Below are positions 26,759 to 36,974 of a DNA stretch of 64,000 bases, one piece after another. Both the position numbers and the translations under genes were made by a program. The notes below the pieces were generated by a model, which searched no databases, was not told the DNA's origin, and saw only the letters and a program-made list of their open reading frames with translations. Position 1 is the stretch's first letter; the number at the start of each line of letters is the position of its first letter. Source of the stretch: Mucilaginibacter jinjuensis (GTDB lineage Bacteria > Bacteroidota > Bacteroidia > Sphingobacteriales > Sphingobacteriaceae); assembly GCF_028596025.1 (NCBI RefSeq), contig NZ_CP117167.1:3720001-3784000 (forward strand), written 5' to 3'.

Positions 26759-29700
26759 TTAAACGATGGTTTGGTTCAGGTATACACGATTTTCATCATT
26801 ACCATCTACACAATCGTGTAAATAAGCTTTAGGGTATACACTTTTAAGGGTTATAAATTCATTAATCAGGTCGTTCAGTTTTTGGCTGAGTAATATTTTA
26901 TCGGGTTCGGTTTTAGCCAGCTCTGTTAACCAGGCGCAGTATACACCTTGAAATACAGCCATCTGATCATTACTCACCCAGCAAATTTTTAGCGCCAGAT
27001 GCGCAGGCACTTCCTGCCTGATGGTACTTTCGGCAAAGCGCCTGAATATAATGCCAGAATTGGCTATCCCGGCCTCGCCATTCATGATAATGGTAAGGCG
27101 GAATGAGTATGGGTCTTCCTCGCCACACAAATCGCAATTAGCGGCCACACATACGGGTAACAAAGGATCGCCGTTGGGGATATCCGCATCTGGTACATTA
27201 CGCGGCCTCAACAGCAGGTGCTCTACCACGTAAACCTTTTCGGCATAAATGATGGTGCTTGCATAATCAATAATTTGTTGTCGAGCTGCTTTGGCGGCAT
27301 CTTCGGTAATAAAGCCTTGTTTGCGCGTGGCGATGATCTCGCCTGTCGGGTCGGTTAAATCCACGGTCCAGACCTTGTTTTTCTTGATGGTGTAGCGGCT
27401 TTCATCCAGGATATATTTAATTACCTGTTGTATTTCAAGCTCGGCTTTGGCATTGGCAGTTTCTATATCTTCGTTTACATAATGGGTGCTTCCGCTGATG
27501 TAAATCTTTCCTTTATGATCCACCAGCCGCCAGCGGCGTTCGTAAACAATGCCGTCGGTATCAACTTCTTCGTATAATTTAAAATGATCGCTTATTTGCT
27601 TAAAGCCCAGCAGGCGCGCTATCCGTGTTTGTAAACCGGCAACGTTGGCATCACTGCATACATTTGCGGCATCTTTATAATTAAAAGCCCGTGCCCGGTT
27701 GCTGCCCATTAAAGGCAAGGCTTCCATAAAGCTGATCTTGTCATTAATTAGCTCCTCATCTGCCACCTTTTTGGTATCGCTATAATTGTACAGCATTAAA
27801 GCATAATCGGTAAACTGTTCGCCGAAGCGGGCCATTAAGTGATCTAAGAAGCGGTTCCGGCGATCAAGAAAGGTTTCCTGATCCTCTACCAATGCATCAA
27901 GATCAGATTGCCCAACCGGGTTACCATTAACCTTACCAAACAATGCGTTTACATCACTGATATTACCGCCTGTTAAAAACTCCGTAAAATAGGTGCGTGA
28001 GATGGTGGTATCCAGCGAGAACAGATCTTTGATATGGCTTAACTGCTGCAGGTAATTAACCAGTATCTGCTCGTAAACCATCAGATAAGCCTTTAACTGT
28101 CGGGCTTGCGCCTGGCGTAGGTCTGAGGCATTACGCGGTAAACCTTCAAAGCCAACTCCGTAAGTAAGCGGCAATGTGTTTTGAACCGCCTGGTATTCAT
28201 CCAACTGGTAGTAAGTACCCACAGGCACGGGCAAATCATTATCTATGATGGAATATTGCGGCTGTGCATTTGCCCCGATGATTACCTGCAGTGTATCGGC
28301 CAGTTCTTCAGCATCAGGTAAAAAGGGTAAGCCATTCTTAAACACTAAGAATTTGGAAGCTTCGAGGTACAATCGGGGTTGCATATTGGTTGTAACATTC
28401 AACGTCCAGGGTTCGCTTTCAACCAGTTTGCCGATTGCATTGTATCGCGTAAGCACTAAATTCCGAATCGCAACCACACCGGGGATATCCATCAACAGGT
28501 TAATGATATCCGATGTATGTAATACTGTTTTAAGCTGTGTGCTATCTAACTGATCATTATCTATAAAACCATTATCCAGTTGCGGGCCGTCAAAAATATC
28601 GTCGACGGTTTTACCATTGTTCAGCAATTCAGCCAAAGAGTAAAACTTAATATCCGGACTAAAATATTGATCAATCAAGTAATAAGCCTGCGCCAGTACC
28701 TTCTCAATATCAGCATCAGTAGTCACCTCCATATCGGCACAAATACCTATATCTTCAACCTGTATAGCGTTGATAGAGCAGAAATCTTCGCACAGGTTGC
28801 GGTGCTGTTGTAAGGTATACCGGGTGGTGTCCATTACCGCAGCAGCCGTTTTAATTTTATCGAGATATTTGGCTAATATTCCGCTCGAAGTTGCATCTTC
28901 AATAGCCAATGCCAAATCATTTACCTTGAGTAGTTTACGGTCGCTATCGCTTTGAAACCATACCGTAAACGGCACATAGTCCAGCTCTAAAGTTTCAGTT
29001 GTGCTGAGGTCACTTTTATCTGGTGCGAAAGTCACAATCAATGTGGCGAACATCGGCTGCCTCAACGCTTTCCAGAAAACATCGCCATCAGTTATATTGG
29101 CTGGCTGGGTATTATTACCAGTGATATAACTCACGCCCACCTGAGTAACCTGGCTTAAGGGATTAATGAATAATTTGTATTGCGCACTATTAGCGTTAAT
29201 AGTTTGCCAGCTTGGCAAACGCATTTCTATAGTGGCGGTTACCACCTGCGTGCTTACGTCCGATTGCAGGTAGTTGAAATTGTATTTAATCTTGCCGCTG
29301 TTCAGGTCGCCAATGGCTTCTTCGTCTTCAAACTCAACCCATACATCATAAAACCCTTTAATGTTGATAAGGTGCCCGGTTGGCGGATTGTATTGCAGGA
29401 TACTTTTTTTGCAATTGGCATACAGCGCCATGTTATTGCAACTTTGGCCATCATCTTTACAGGCCAGCCAGGCGTTTTTAATGCCTTTTATGTCGATGAG
29501 TAACTTACGGTAGTCGGCAATTGTCCAGGGGTTTACGGTTAAAATGTTACGGGCTGTAAACAATGCTTGTTTATCGAAGTTCGGTTTTACACCAATGGGG
29601 CTGGCCAGTAAATCTTTAATATCAAAAGCGGTGCGATAACCCAGATCCGTAATAGCGTAACAAAGCGCCTCGAGCAGGGTAATACCTGGGTCGTGGATGT

Positions 29701-29824
29701 TGTAATCAGTCCATAGCTTACTGCCTAGTTCTTCAATATAGGCCATCCCCATACTGCGCAGCAAGTTGTAGTCCTGACTGGCAGACGTTTGCGGATTCTT
29801 AGGTATGGTAATATTATCGGCCAT
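26759..29824 (-). CDS. eCIS baseplate wedge protein (Afp12-like)
   Basis: The 1021-aa protein starts with helices containing the signature NIHDPGITLLEALCYAITDLGYRT split across residues about 42-65, characteristic of Afp12/gp7-like baseplate components. It is rich in long helical and beta segments without signal peptide or membrane spans. Near the C-terminus, CVAANCDLC forms a C-x4-C-x2-C cluster that could bind metal. It is separated from the Afp11-like gene by three bases, suggesting stoichiometric co-translation of the wedge. The identification is by the N-terminal motif and gene order. Confidence 0.8.
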   Translation of the reverse strand: MADNITIPKNPQTSASQDYNLLRSMGMAYIEELGSKLWTDYNIHDPGITLLEALCYAITDLGYRTAFDIKDLLASPIGVKPNFDKQALFTARNILTVNPWTIADYRKLLIDIKGIKNAWLACKDDGQSCNNMALYANCKKSILQYNPPTGHLINIKGFYDVWVEFEDEEAIGDLNSGKIKYNFNYLQSDVSTQVVTATIEMRLPSWQTINANSAQYKLFINPLSQVTQVGVSYITGNNTQPANITDGDVFWKALRQPMFATLIVTFAPDKSDLSTTETLELDYVPFTVWFQSDSDRKLLKVNDLALAIEDATSSGILAKYLDKIKTAAAVMDTTRYTLQQHRNLCEDFCSINAIQVEDIGICADMEVTTDADIEKVLAQAYYLIDQYFSPDIKFYSLAELLNNGKTVDDIFDGPQLDNGFIDNDQLDSTQLKTVLHTSDIINLLMDIPGVVAIRNLVLTRYNAIGKLVESEPWTLNVTTNMQPRLYLEASKFLVFKNGLPFLPDAEELADTLQVIIGANAQPQYSIIDNDLPVPVGTYYQLDEYQAVQNTLPLTYGVGFEGLPRNASDLRQAQARQLKAYLMVYEQILVNYLQQLSHIKDLFSLDTTISRTYFTEFLTGGNISDVNALFGKVNGNPVGQSDLDALVEDQETFLDRRNRFLDHLMARFGEQFTDYALMLYNYSDTKKVADEELINDKISFMEALPLMGSNRARAFNYKDAANVCSDANVAGLQTRIARLLGFKQISDHFKLYEEVDTDGIVYERRWRLVDHKGKIYISGSTHYVNEDIETANAKAELEIQQVIKYILDESRYTIKKNKVWTVDLTDPTGEIIATRKQGFITEDAAKAARQQIIDYASTIIYAEKVYVVEHLLLRPRNVPDADIPNGDPLLPVCVAANCDLCGEEDPYSFRLTIIMNGEAGIANSGIIFRRFAESTIRQEVPAHLALKICWVSNDQMAVFQGVYCAWLTELAKTEPDKILLSQKLNDLINEFITLKSVYPKAYLHDCVDGNDENRVYLNQTIV

Positions 29825-29827
29825 TGC

Positions 29828-32800
29828 TTAAAGATTTAGCTTTATTAAGTTCTTTATGAATGAGAAGGCTATCGGCACTATTTCTGTTATGTCATGCTTT
29901 GATGGCGATGCCGAAACCAGTATAGATTTTGCTGTTGAAGCTATGATCTCATCCTGATCTGCGCTCTCCGGTGCACCATCCGTCACACGCTGATACATTG
30001 CTACATTGGTTACGTAATCAACATAAGGTCGTTCTTCAATAAAATTGATGAGGACTGATTTGTAAACCTTGCCGCCAAAATCAATTTCGGCATTGCTGTT
30101 GTACGACCATGGCGTTAAAAAGCGCGTAATTTCCTGCTGCAGCTGATCGTGGTAATAACTGAATTCGTAACCATCAAAAAATTTGACGTTAAATTTCAGC
30201 CTCACCTCTTCAAACTGTGGTTGCCTCGCAGTCAGCTTTACATGGCAGGATACTTTGGTTTTCAGGAAAGCTTCAATATCTGTCAGCACATTCTGATTGG
30301 TGTATGGGCGCAGCGGGTTGGCATCATTTCGGTTATTTAAGTCGGGAATAGTGATGATGGTAATATGGCCCGGCGCTACCTCGTTGTAATTGTTGCCGAT
30401 GTAACTGGTATGGTTAAGGCATTTCACCTTTTGTATAGACGGGAAAGCCTGCAATATCAAATGCTCATAATCCCATATAGTAATAGCTCTGTCCTTATGT
30501 CTTAAGCGCTCGCTCACCCGCACATAATATTGCTGATTGTTTTCTACCGGTTTGCCACCGAACGAAGTATAAGGCTGTGTTACCTTTTTAACAGCAGCGT
30601 CGGCCACAACCAGTTTACTGATGGTTTGCGCAGGCAGCACGTTATTCATAAAATCGGGCGCATTGTTGTTTGGCTGATAAATAACTACGGCAGCTTGCGT
30701 ATCAACCGAAATTATTTTGCAAACAGCATCGGTTTCTGTGGTTACAGCTGCCCTTATCCACAGCAAACCTGCGGGTAATAAAGTATTATCAGTACTGGCA
30801 TCGGCAGGTAAGATAAAAGAAATAATGCCCGATTGGATCAATTGTAAAGTGGCATCACTTACCTGCGTTTTGCTAAAATCTTCCCATTTGTTATTGCTGA
30901 GGTAGCTCCAGGTTACATGGTTATCCGGCTTTTCTTCCAGCGGATCGGTTGTCCCTTCCAGCACCTGGAATAAAATGGACACGCTTTGGCCGCCGATAAT
31001 ATTTTGTATGCCAATGTAGAATTCGCCTATGTTTTCGGTTTTCGCGGTCGATTTAAATTGAGGCAATAGCGCAACTGTTGAACTGCCGCTTAAAAAGCTA
31101 TGCTGCTCTGCCTGGCCAAAAGGATAAAGGTGAAAAAATTGCAAATCACGGGCATCGAAGCTAGCTTCAGTAGCGGTAGTAACATTAGAAATAGCATGCG
31201 CCTTATAATGCAGCGTTAGTGCTTGAATTAGCGGTGTGTAAGGTTTTACCGGAGCAGCATCATTAGTAGGTGTTTTTGCCTGGGTAATTAAATATTTGGT
31301 ATATGCTGCCTGGTATTCGTCGTGCCCGAATGTATCGGTAAGCATCAGTTTAATAAAGCCATTATTGGCAGTAATGGTATAAGGCAGGTAGATATCTTCA
31401 TAGTCCGCAAAAACACCATCGTTTGGACTCATTAAATTAACGGGGATAGTTAGTACACTCGGGTTCGACGTAGTGCCAATTACACTTCCATATAGCTTAT
31501 ATTGAATATAATCGGCCAGGATGCCCACATTAGTAGTTACCTGCTCCCATACGCCTTTGTTGAGAGCCAGTATGTTTACCTTGGGGTTTAGGTCTGTAAA
31601 AACGTCTACTACATGAGCATAATCAACCGTTGTACCATCCGAAAAATCAATATCCTTAGCAGATGCCGGTAAATTTTTCCACTCTACCTGCAACTGTAAT
31701 TGCGCATCTTTCTTTTTAAAAACCTCTTCGTTACCAATAATCATGGTATCGCCTTGTTTAGGCGCAGTGCCGAATGGCACAAAAGGCTTAGATGGGTCGA
31801 GTACGCCGTTATCGCCAAACAACATCAGATTTTTAATGCCGGTGGTGATCGAGTCATCGCTTTTTAAACCAACCTTTGTTTCTACCTCTACCGTGGTGAT
31901 ATTAATATCTTTTAGCAGATCATAAGGGTATTGAACAGCATTATCATTATTGAGATACACCTTTAAAACAGGTACATCCACATTAAATGTACCGCCATGC
32001 ACTTTAGCAACATAAGCCACAATCGCCGGTGCATCGCCGGGAATGGTGAATGAAAGCGTGGTTGCCGGAGTAGTTGTACCATCTATAACTCCCCCATTTG
32101 CCCAACTTGGCGAAACAGCATTGTACCAGCCTTTTGCAGTAGTAAGGCTTACGCTTATATTATTGATTGCAGTTATCTGGGCAGATGTTAAGGCCGGTGC
32201 AAATTTTACATTCACCAATCGTTTGCCTTCCGCCAACGACAAATAGTGTGAGGCTATCGCGAAGCCAATATTAGCTGTAGGGATATTGATTGATGTTAGC
32301 GTGCCATCTGAAAATGTTTTGCCTGCAAAAGGCTGCCACTCATTATTAGCCGAAGTCAATTTAGCCCCCAAACCATCTGCCGAATTGATAACTGGTGCGG
32401 CAAATAAACGGCCATTGTTATTAACGGTACCTATCTGGTCAGCGGTGTTGCCTTTGTAAACACTCATTAAACCCGCTATCTGTGCTTTGTTAAAGAGCGT
32501 ATCTTTAGTAAGTGCGTAGGCTACATCTTTGCCCAAACTATCTTTCCCTGCTTTAAACAAAGCACCCGCGCTTAGCTGGTAGGCATCAACCTGGTTGGCC
32601 AATTGAACCAATATATGTGCCTGATTTAGTGTAGCTGCTTGCGGACTGAGTTGTAAAACTTCTTTATAATAGAAATCGAGGTGCCTTTGGGTAAGGGTAT
32701 TCGCATCGTCCTGTGCATTTTTATATAAACGAAGAAAGGTTAAAAACAAAGCGTAATGAGCAGGGTGACTATTCCAGTTAGACAAGGTTTGAAGCAAGGT

Positions 32801-33592
32801 GGTTTGCGCACTATTGAACAGCTTAGACAAAGCCATCAAAAACTGATCGAACAAGCCCGAAAACAAATTATGATTAGCCGCATGCATCAATTTGCGCGAT
32901 GATCCCCAGGTTAAATCACCATAAATACTGGTATCAACTGGTAAATGATGATAGAAATCGTGCAGAGATGCTGCGCCATTCAACCACAGCGGTGAAAGGT
33001 TCTGGCCTATTAATGTGGTAACTTTTAGCACTGGTCGGTTAAGTACCAGCCAGTCTGGGTTATCAACTTCTTTAATTAAGTGCTGTTGTTTGGCGCCTTT
33101 ATAATCTGCTAATAGTTTTTGCAGGGCCAATTGCAGTTTCCCGGTGATTTGGTTTTGAATCAGCGTTTTCACATCATTCCCATCTGGCAATTGCTGCAAA
33201 TAATAATCGAGCGAACCGGCCAGTGTGATAATGGCCGCTGTCAGGCTGCTAAAGGCTTCTTTTTTGGGGTTGATCCCGTAAACCGAATCTTCACTTTTCA
33301 GGATCTTGAATTGTTCGGCAATGGCTAATTTGTAATCATCAATTTTCTGGATAGCGATTGAACCAAGTACTGCAGAAATATCGCTTGCGAAGAATGGTTG
33401 CCAGGTTGCAACAGCTGTATTCGTGTTATCATAGTAATTGAGCCAGGCCGAAAACTTGTTGGCAAAAACAATCCAATCGGCATACTGCCGCTCGTCAACA
33501 TTGATATAACCATTTTGCAATGCACTGGCTATACGTTGCTGCTGACTAAGTCCGCTGCGCACTAATGGATTTTTTTTGTCGCTGCAAGCCAT
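29828..33592 (-). CDS. eCIS baseplate J-like wedge protein (Afp11-like)
   Basis: The 1254-aa protein resembles phage gp6/baseplate J proteins in its C-terminal about 250 residues: YYVRVSERLRHKDRAITIWDYE, then FPSIQKVKC, GHITIITIP and RQPQFEEVRLKFNV. These fold into the core bundle that links wedges around the hub. The N-terminal part is long and helical, and the middle is beta-rich, as expected for an eCIS version enlarged relative to phage J proteins. It follows the gp25-like gene by four bases. It would be cytoplasmic until particle release. Confidence 0.85.
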   Translation of the reverse strand: MACSDKKNPLVRSGLSQQQRIASALQNGYINVDERQYADWIVFANKFSAWLNYYDNTNTAVATWQPFFASDISAVLGSIAIQKIDDYKLAIAEQFKILKSEDSVYGINPKKEAFSSLTAAIITLAGSLDYYLQQLPDGNDVKTLIQNQITGKLQLALQKLLADYKGAKQQHLIKEVDNPDWLVLNRPVLKVTTLIGQNLSPLWLNGAASLHDFYHHLPVDTSIYGDLTWGSSRKLMHAANHNLFSGLFDQFLMALSKLFNSAQTTLLQTLSNWNSHPAHYALFLTFLRLYKNAQDDANTLTQRHLDFYYKEVLQLSPQAATLNQAHILVQLANQVDAYQLSAGALFKAGKDSLGKDVAYALTKDTLFNKAQIAGLMSVYKGNTADQIGTVNNNGRLFAAPVINSADGLGAKLTSANNEWQPFAGKTFSDGTLTSINIPTANIGFAIASHYLSLAEGKRLVNVKFAPALTSAQITAINNISVSLTTAKGWYNAVSPSWANGGVIDGTTTPATTLSFTIPGDAPAIVAYVAKVHGGTFNVDVPVLKVYLNNDNAVQYPYDLLKDINITTVEVETKVGLKSDDSITTGIKNLMLFGDNGVLDPSKPFVPFGTAPKQGDTMIIGNEEVFKKKDAQLQLQVEWKNLPASAKDIDFSDGTTVDYAHVVDVFTDLNPKVNILALNKGVWEQVTTNVGILADYIQYKLYGSVIGTTSNPSVLTIPVNLMSPNDGVFADYEDIYLPYTITANNGFIKLMLTDTFGHDEYQAAYTKYLITQAKTPTNDAAPVKPYTPLIQALTLHYKAHAISNVTTATEASFDARDLQFFHLYPFGQAEQHSFLSGSSTVALLPQFKSTAKTENIGEFYIGIQNIIGGQSVSILFQVLEGTTDPLEEKPDNHVTWSYLSNNKWEDFSKTQVSDATLQLIQSGIISFILPADASTDNTLLPAGLLWIRAAVTTETDAVCKIISVDTQAAVVIYQPNNNAPDFMNNVLPAQTISKLVVADAAVKKVTQPYTSFGGKPVENNQQYYVRVSERLRHKDRAITIWDYEHLILQAFPSIQKVKCLNHTSYIGNNYNEVAPGHITIITIPDLNNRNDANPLRPYTNQNVLTDIEAFLKTKVSCHVKLTARQPQFEEVRLKFNVKFFDGYEFSYYHDQLQQEITRFLTPWSYNSNAEIDFGGKVYKSVLINFIEERPYVDYVTNVAMYQRVTDGAPESADQDEIIASTAKSILVSASPSKHDITEIVPIAFSFIKNLIKLNL

Positions 33593-33596
33593 AATT

Positions 33597-34046
33597 TTAC
33601 AGGGCTACCAGGTTATTAGTTGTTATAATTTGTATCTCCGTACCCTCATTAATATAATATGGGTACACAAAATTGAATCGTGAATTGGTTGACCGTACCA
33701 CGTATTCGATACTCACCAGTACAATGCCTTCCAGTTCGTCATCAACATTCAGTTCTATCTTCTTGGCATCTATTCTTGGTTCGAAGTAGAGGATGGCCGT
33801 TTGGATCTTATCAATAATGATGGTCTGCGTGGTGGTGTCCAGCGATTCAAAAACCAACTGATCCATATTGCAGCCGTATTTGGGTTCCATAACCCGTTCG
33901 CCCACTTTGGTCGAGAGCAGGATCTGGAGGCTCTTCTCAATGTCATCCATTTTCTCGGTCATAGCCACATCCTGCTGTACCAGGTTAAATGTTGGTGGAA
34001 AGCTCCATCCCCGGCCTATAAAATCGTTGGTTATTTCGCCTGCCAT
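33597..34046 (-). CDS. Baseplate gp25/GPW-like protein (Afp9-like)
   Basis: The 149-aa protein has the small-wedge family layout: GWSFPPTFN near the N-terminus, GERVMEPKYGCNMDQLVFE, and the conserved EPR motif in ILYFEPRIDAK. This protein initiates sheath polymerisation on the baseplate in phages, T6SS (TssE) and eCIS. It lies four bases from the J-like gene and three from the PAAR gene. Confidence 0.92.
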   Translation of the reverse strand: MAGEITNDFIGRGWSFPPTFNLVQQDVAMTEKMDDIEKSLQILLSTKVGERVMEPKYGCNMDQLVFESLDTTTQTIIIDKIQTAILYFEPRIDAKKIELNVDDELEGIVLVSIEYVVRSTNSRFNFVYPYYINEGTEIQIITTNNLVAL

Positions 34047-34049
34047 AAT

Positions 34050-34340
34050 TTATCCTCCTATCATTACTGTGGGTGCGCCTAAAACTATGGTGCCTCCGTG
34101 TGCTGTTGCATCGCCCATGCGTGCTGCGGGCATGCCACTTATCAATACTGTTGATGAACCCTGGATTATACTATCCGGCGGACCGGCACATGTCAATAAA
34201 TCGCCAACCTTTGCTGCGGGCATCCCTGCTATTAAAACCGTTGGTGTACCCGGTGGTAAAATTGGCCCGCCTACGTGCGGCACCGGCCCGGTTGACATCG
34301 GGCAGACATGCATATCTCCTACTCGTGCTGCTGGTGGCAT
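34050..34340 (-). CDS. PAAR-domain spike tip protein (Afp10-like)
   Basis: The 96-aa protein consists wholly of a PAAR domain: MPPAARVGD at the start and two further GMPAA(K/R)xGD repeats. H11, H22, C51 and H81 are well placed to form the three-His, one-Cys zinc site that sharpens the tip of the VgrG-like spike. No extension or toxin domain is fused to it. It sits between the spike and gp25 genes, the reverse of the Afp order where gp25 precedes PAAR. Confidence 0.92.
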   Translation of the reverse strand: MPPAARVGDMHVCPMSTGPVPHVGGPILPPGTPTVLIAGMPAAKVGDLLTCAGPPDSIIQGSSTVLISGMPAARMGDATAHGGTIVLGAPTVMIGG

Positions 34341-34346
34341 ATCGTT

Positions 34347-36098
34347 TTAATTTATCTGTACAATTGATCCCTTTACTGCTGTGCTGCCGCTCGATGAAAT
34401 CTCAGCACCGGCGCTGCCTTCAACTTTTACCTGGGCACTGCCCTTGAGGTTGGCGTTAACACCTTCCATCTTTACATCGCCGGCAGAGGTTGTCATCACT
34501 ATATCCTTAATACTTTCCAGTTTTATACCATCCTGGTTCATGGTAATTTTGTTGCCGTTCTGGTCTGTTAGCTGGATCATCTTTTCATCCTCGCTAATCA
34601 GCACTTTATTCCCGGCAGGTGTTTCTATATCGATGGTCTTTTTATCATCGTTAAAAATCATTTTCATTTCGCTACGCGATACATAACCTTTCTCATCATT
34701 TTTATCGCTGGCTGTTAGAGGGGCAGGTTTTTTGCTGCTATTCAGCATTCCCAAAATCATGGCAAAACGTGGGTCGTTATTAATGAAGCCAACGATTACT
34801 TCATCCCCAATTTCGGGACGAAAAAATGTACCGCGTTTATCGCCTGCATCCAATGTGCTTACCCGGCTCCAAATGCCATCTTCCTGTGTGCTAATGTTGG
34901 GCAGGCGTACCATAATACGGTCTTCCCCATCCGGGTCGTTTTCCAGTTTGGTTACTACGCCAATTTGCAAACCTTGCACGGCTGGCAATAATGCACCTGC
35001 TAACGGTTGCTGTACCTCGTAAGTCTGTGCAAACCATTCGGGGTTTACACCGAACTGGAAAGTAGTTTTCCAGTCGCCTTTATTTATTTCGTGCCTAACC
35101 CCGGTTACAAATAATTTCCCTTCGAAACGTTCGCCCACGCCTTTCAATTCAATCATTTTTCCGGGGATCACTGCCGGGGTGCCATCCGTAGTTACCCGGC
35201 CTCGCAACTTGGCCAGCCTGTGCCTTAGCATTTTCGAGTTGGCCCATTGCTGTAATTCCTGGTCGGGCAATTTGCCGCTGTGCTGCAGCTGAAAATCATC
35301 GGCACCAATTACACCTGATAAAGTATCCGCCGATAAATTCCCTGCATCGGGCACGCCGGGATCCTCGCTTTCTACATCGGTAATCATTTCCTGGTCGGTG
35401 GAATTCCAGGCAATTGCTTTTACACCTTTCAATTGGTAACGGGCATCAATCTCAGCATCCAAATCATGTACCGTTGCTCCGTATTGAATGGTTAGTGCGG
35501 TATCAGACGTAAAATCCGGTTTCTTTACACTTAACTTGCCATCACTGGCAATACATAACAGGCTGTTTACATCGGCGCGGCACAATAGCATATCCCAGTC
35601 GGTGGTGTTGTACTGCACAATTTCTTTTTGCTGCACTGTCGAAGCATCCACGTCTTTATCAATCTGATAAGGGCTTATTAATTCTTCTATCATGTCGCTG
35701 TCTTTTAAATCTGTAAAGTATTTATTCTTACAAACCACCGTCATTTTAATAGCTACGTCCCGGCATTCAACCACCAATACCGAACTCGTTTTTCTGATCT
35801 TGATACCGTGTTTAATCACAATACCTTTAAAAATGGTTTCCTCATTTGCCCGGTAACCGGCTTTGATCTCAATGTTTTTACCGGGGATAAAATCATCCTT
35901 ATTACTAATCTCGAACGACTGCTTCGAGGGCTCGCCATCCATTATAATTATGCTTGCCGACGGAACCCTGTTAATCTCTTTGTTCACCACGATGGACAAT
36001 ACCTGGTATGTTTTAGAAACCGCATTCCCTTCAGAGAGTATCGTGAACGTGCATACACTTTTGGGTGCTTCTGATGGTATGGTCCTGTCGTTTGGCAT
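34347..36098 (-). CDS. VgrG/gp27-gp5-like spike hub protein (Afp8-like)
   Basis: The 583-aa protein has a gpD/gp27-like hub (about residues 10-370) and a gp5-like OB fold starting near LPAVQGLQIGVVTKLENDPDGEDRI with IWSRVSTLDAG and RPEIGDEVIVGFINNDPR, which is a strong VgrG signature. The C-terminal 120 residues are short repetitive beta strands (SEMKMIFNDDKK, GNKITMNQDG, GSAQVKVEGS) forming the needle. There is no lysozyme domain. It forms the trimeric spike on which the PAAR tip sits. It is six bases from each neighbour. Confidence 0.92.
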   Translation of the reverse strand: MPNDRTIPSEAPKSVCTFTILSEGNAVSKTYQVLSIVVNKEINRVPSASIIIMDGEPSKQSFEISNKDDFIPGKNIEIKAGYRANEETIFKGIVIKHGIKIRKTSSVLVVECRDVAIKMTVVCKNKYFTDLKDSDMIEELISPYQIDKDVDASTVQQKEIVQYNTTDWDMLLCRADVNSLLCIASDGKLSVKKPDFTSDTALTIQYGATVHDLDAEIDARYQLKGVKAIAWNSTDQEMITDVESEDPGVPDAGNLSADTLSGVIGADDFQLQHSGKLPDQELQQWANSKMLRHRLAKLRGRVTTDGTPAVIPGKMIELKGVGERFEGKLFVTGVRHEINKGDWKTTFQFGVNPEWFAQTYEVQQPLAGALLPAVQGLQIGVVTKLENDPDGEDRIMVRLPNISTQEDGIWSRVSTLDAGDKRGTFFRPEIGDEVIVGFINNDPRFAMILGMLNSSKKPAPLTASDKNDEKGYVSRSEMKMIFNDDKKTIDIETPAGNKVLISEDEKMIQLTDQNGNKITMNQDGIKLESIKDIVMTTSAGDVKMEGVNANLKGSAQVKVEGSAGAEISSSGSTAVKGSIVQIN

Positions 36099-36104
36099 AT
36101 TTAT

Positions 36105-36788
36105 TTATGATGCAGTAGTTGTTGTTAAAGGCGGAAAAAACAGGTCGGTTCCCTGTGCTATCTGCCTGAAATTAATCAGGTTATTTACTTTGGCTACTTC
36201 GAGATAATATTTAGAATCACCGTAAACCTGGTAGCACAGCAACGGTAATGTATCGCCCTGCATCACGGTTTTATAATGTGTTAAGTCCGGCGATTGTGGG
36301 TTTTCGATAGCAACTCTCAACGTTTCTTCAATACTCCCTTTAAATCCCGCTTTACACACCGCACGGATCGGGCTGCCATCCGGATTGAACAACTTATAAG
36401 TAATACTCAGTGAAGTGCAACGACCTTTGAACAGCAAATGCCCCCAAACCAGTTTAAAATGCTTAGGCTCGTGCGACTGGCTATCGTACTCGAGCATCAT
36501 TGTTTTAAAGGCGTTTACATCATCAAAAACATCATTTCGCGGGTTTTGGTCGATAATACCGGTAGAATCAAACAAAAACTCGAACGATAGTTCTTCGGGT
36601 GCTTTTACATTGAAGCGCTGGGTGGCGTTGCTGGTACCGTGCCCCTGCCCTTCGGTAAATTCCACCTTATACTCTAAAGCATAAGTCTCCGGGTTAATCA
36701 ATGCCTTAAAAGGATCGCCCACCTGGTGACTATCGGCAAAATCAGGATTATTATAGGCCAGTATCTGTACCTTTTCAAGCTTACCCAT
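36105..36788 (-). CDS. LysM-domain baseplate/hub protein (Afp7-like)
   Basis: The 227-aa protein has an N-terminal beta-rich domain and a C-terminal LysM module, residues about 178-222 (MQGDTLPLLCYQVYGDSKYY, then NNLINFRQIAQGTDLFFP). It resembles phage gp53 and Afp7, which sit on the central hub and link it to the wedges. LysM here is probably structural rather than peptidoglycan-binding. Its ATG overlaps the DUF5908 stop codon by one base (TAATG), implying translational coupling. Confidence 0.9.
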   Translation of the reverse strand: MGKLEKVQILAYNNPDFADSHQVGDPFKALINPETYALEYKVEFTEGQGHGTSNATQRFNVKAPEELSFEFLFDSTGIIDQNPRNDVFDDVNAFKTMMLEYDSQSHEPKHFKLVWGHLLFKGRCTSLSITYKLFNPDGSPIRAVCKAGFKGSIEETLRVAIENPQSPDLTHYKTVMQGDTLPLLCYQVYGDSKYYLEVAKVNNLINFRQIAQGTDLFFPPLTTTTAS

Positions 36789-36973
36789 TACCGTTCGTTT
36801 TTGTTGTTGATGATATCCATTACCTCTTCAATGCATTGCTTAATCACTTTTTCCTTGTCAGTTGCAGCAGCCTTATCGCCGCCCCCGCCACCATTAGCGG
36901 CGGGTGTACCTTCGCCGCCCTGTGGCTGGTTCACAGTTACTTTAATATGTAATTCCCTGATCTCTAAAGGCAT
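36788..36973 (-). CDS. DUF5908-family small eCIS protein (Afp6 position)
   Basis: The 61-aa protein starts MPLEIRELHIKVTV, the conserved beginning of DUF5908 proteins in eCIS clusters. A Gly/Pro/Ala-rich linker (residues 17-37) leads to a short C-terminal helix. It is too small for an enzyme. It occupies the position of Afp6, between the second tube gene and the LysM gene. Its spacing (one base after the tube gene, one-base overlap with the next) argues strongly that it is real. Its function is unknown. Confidence 0.8.
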   Translation of the reverse strand: MPLEIRELHIKVTVNQPQGGEGTPAANGGGGGDKAAATDKEKVIKQCIEEVMDIINNKNER

Positions 36974-36974
36974 A

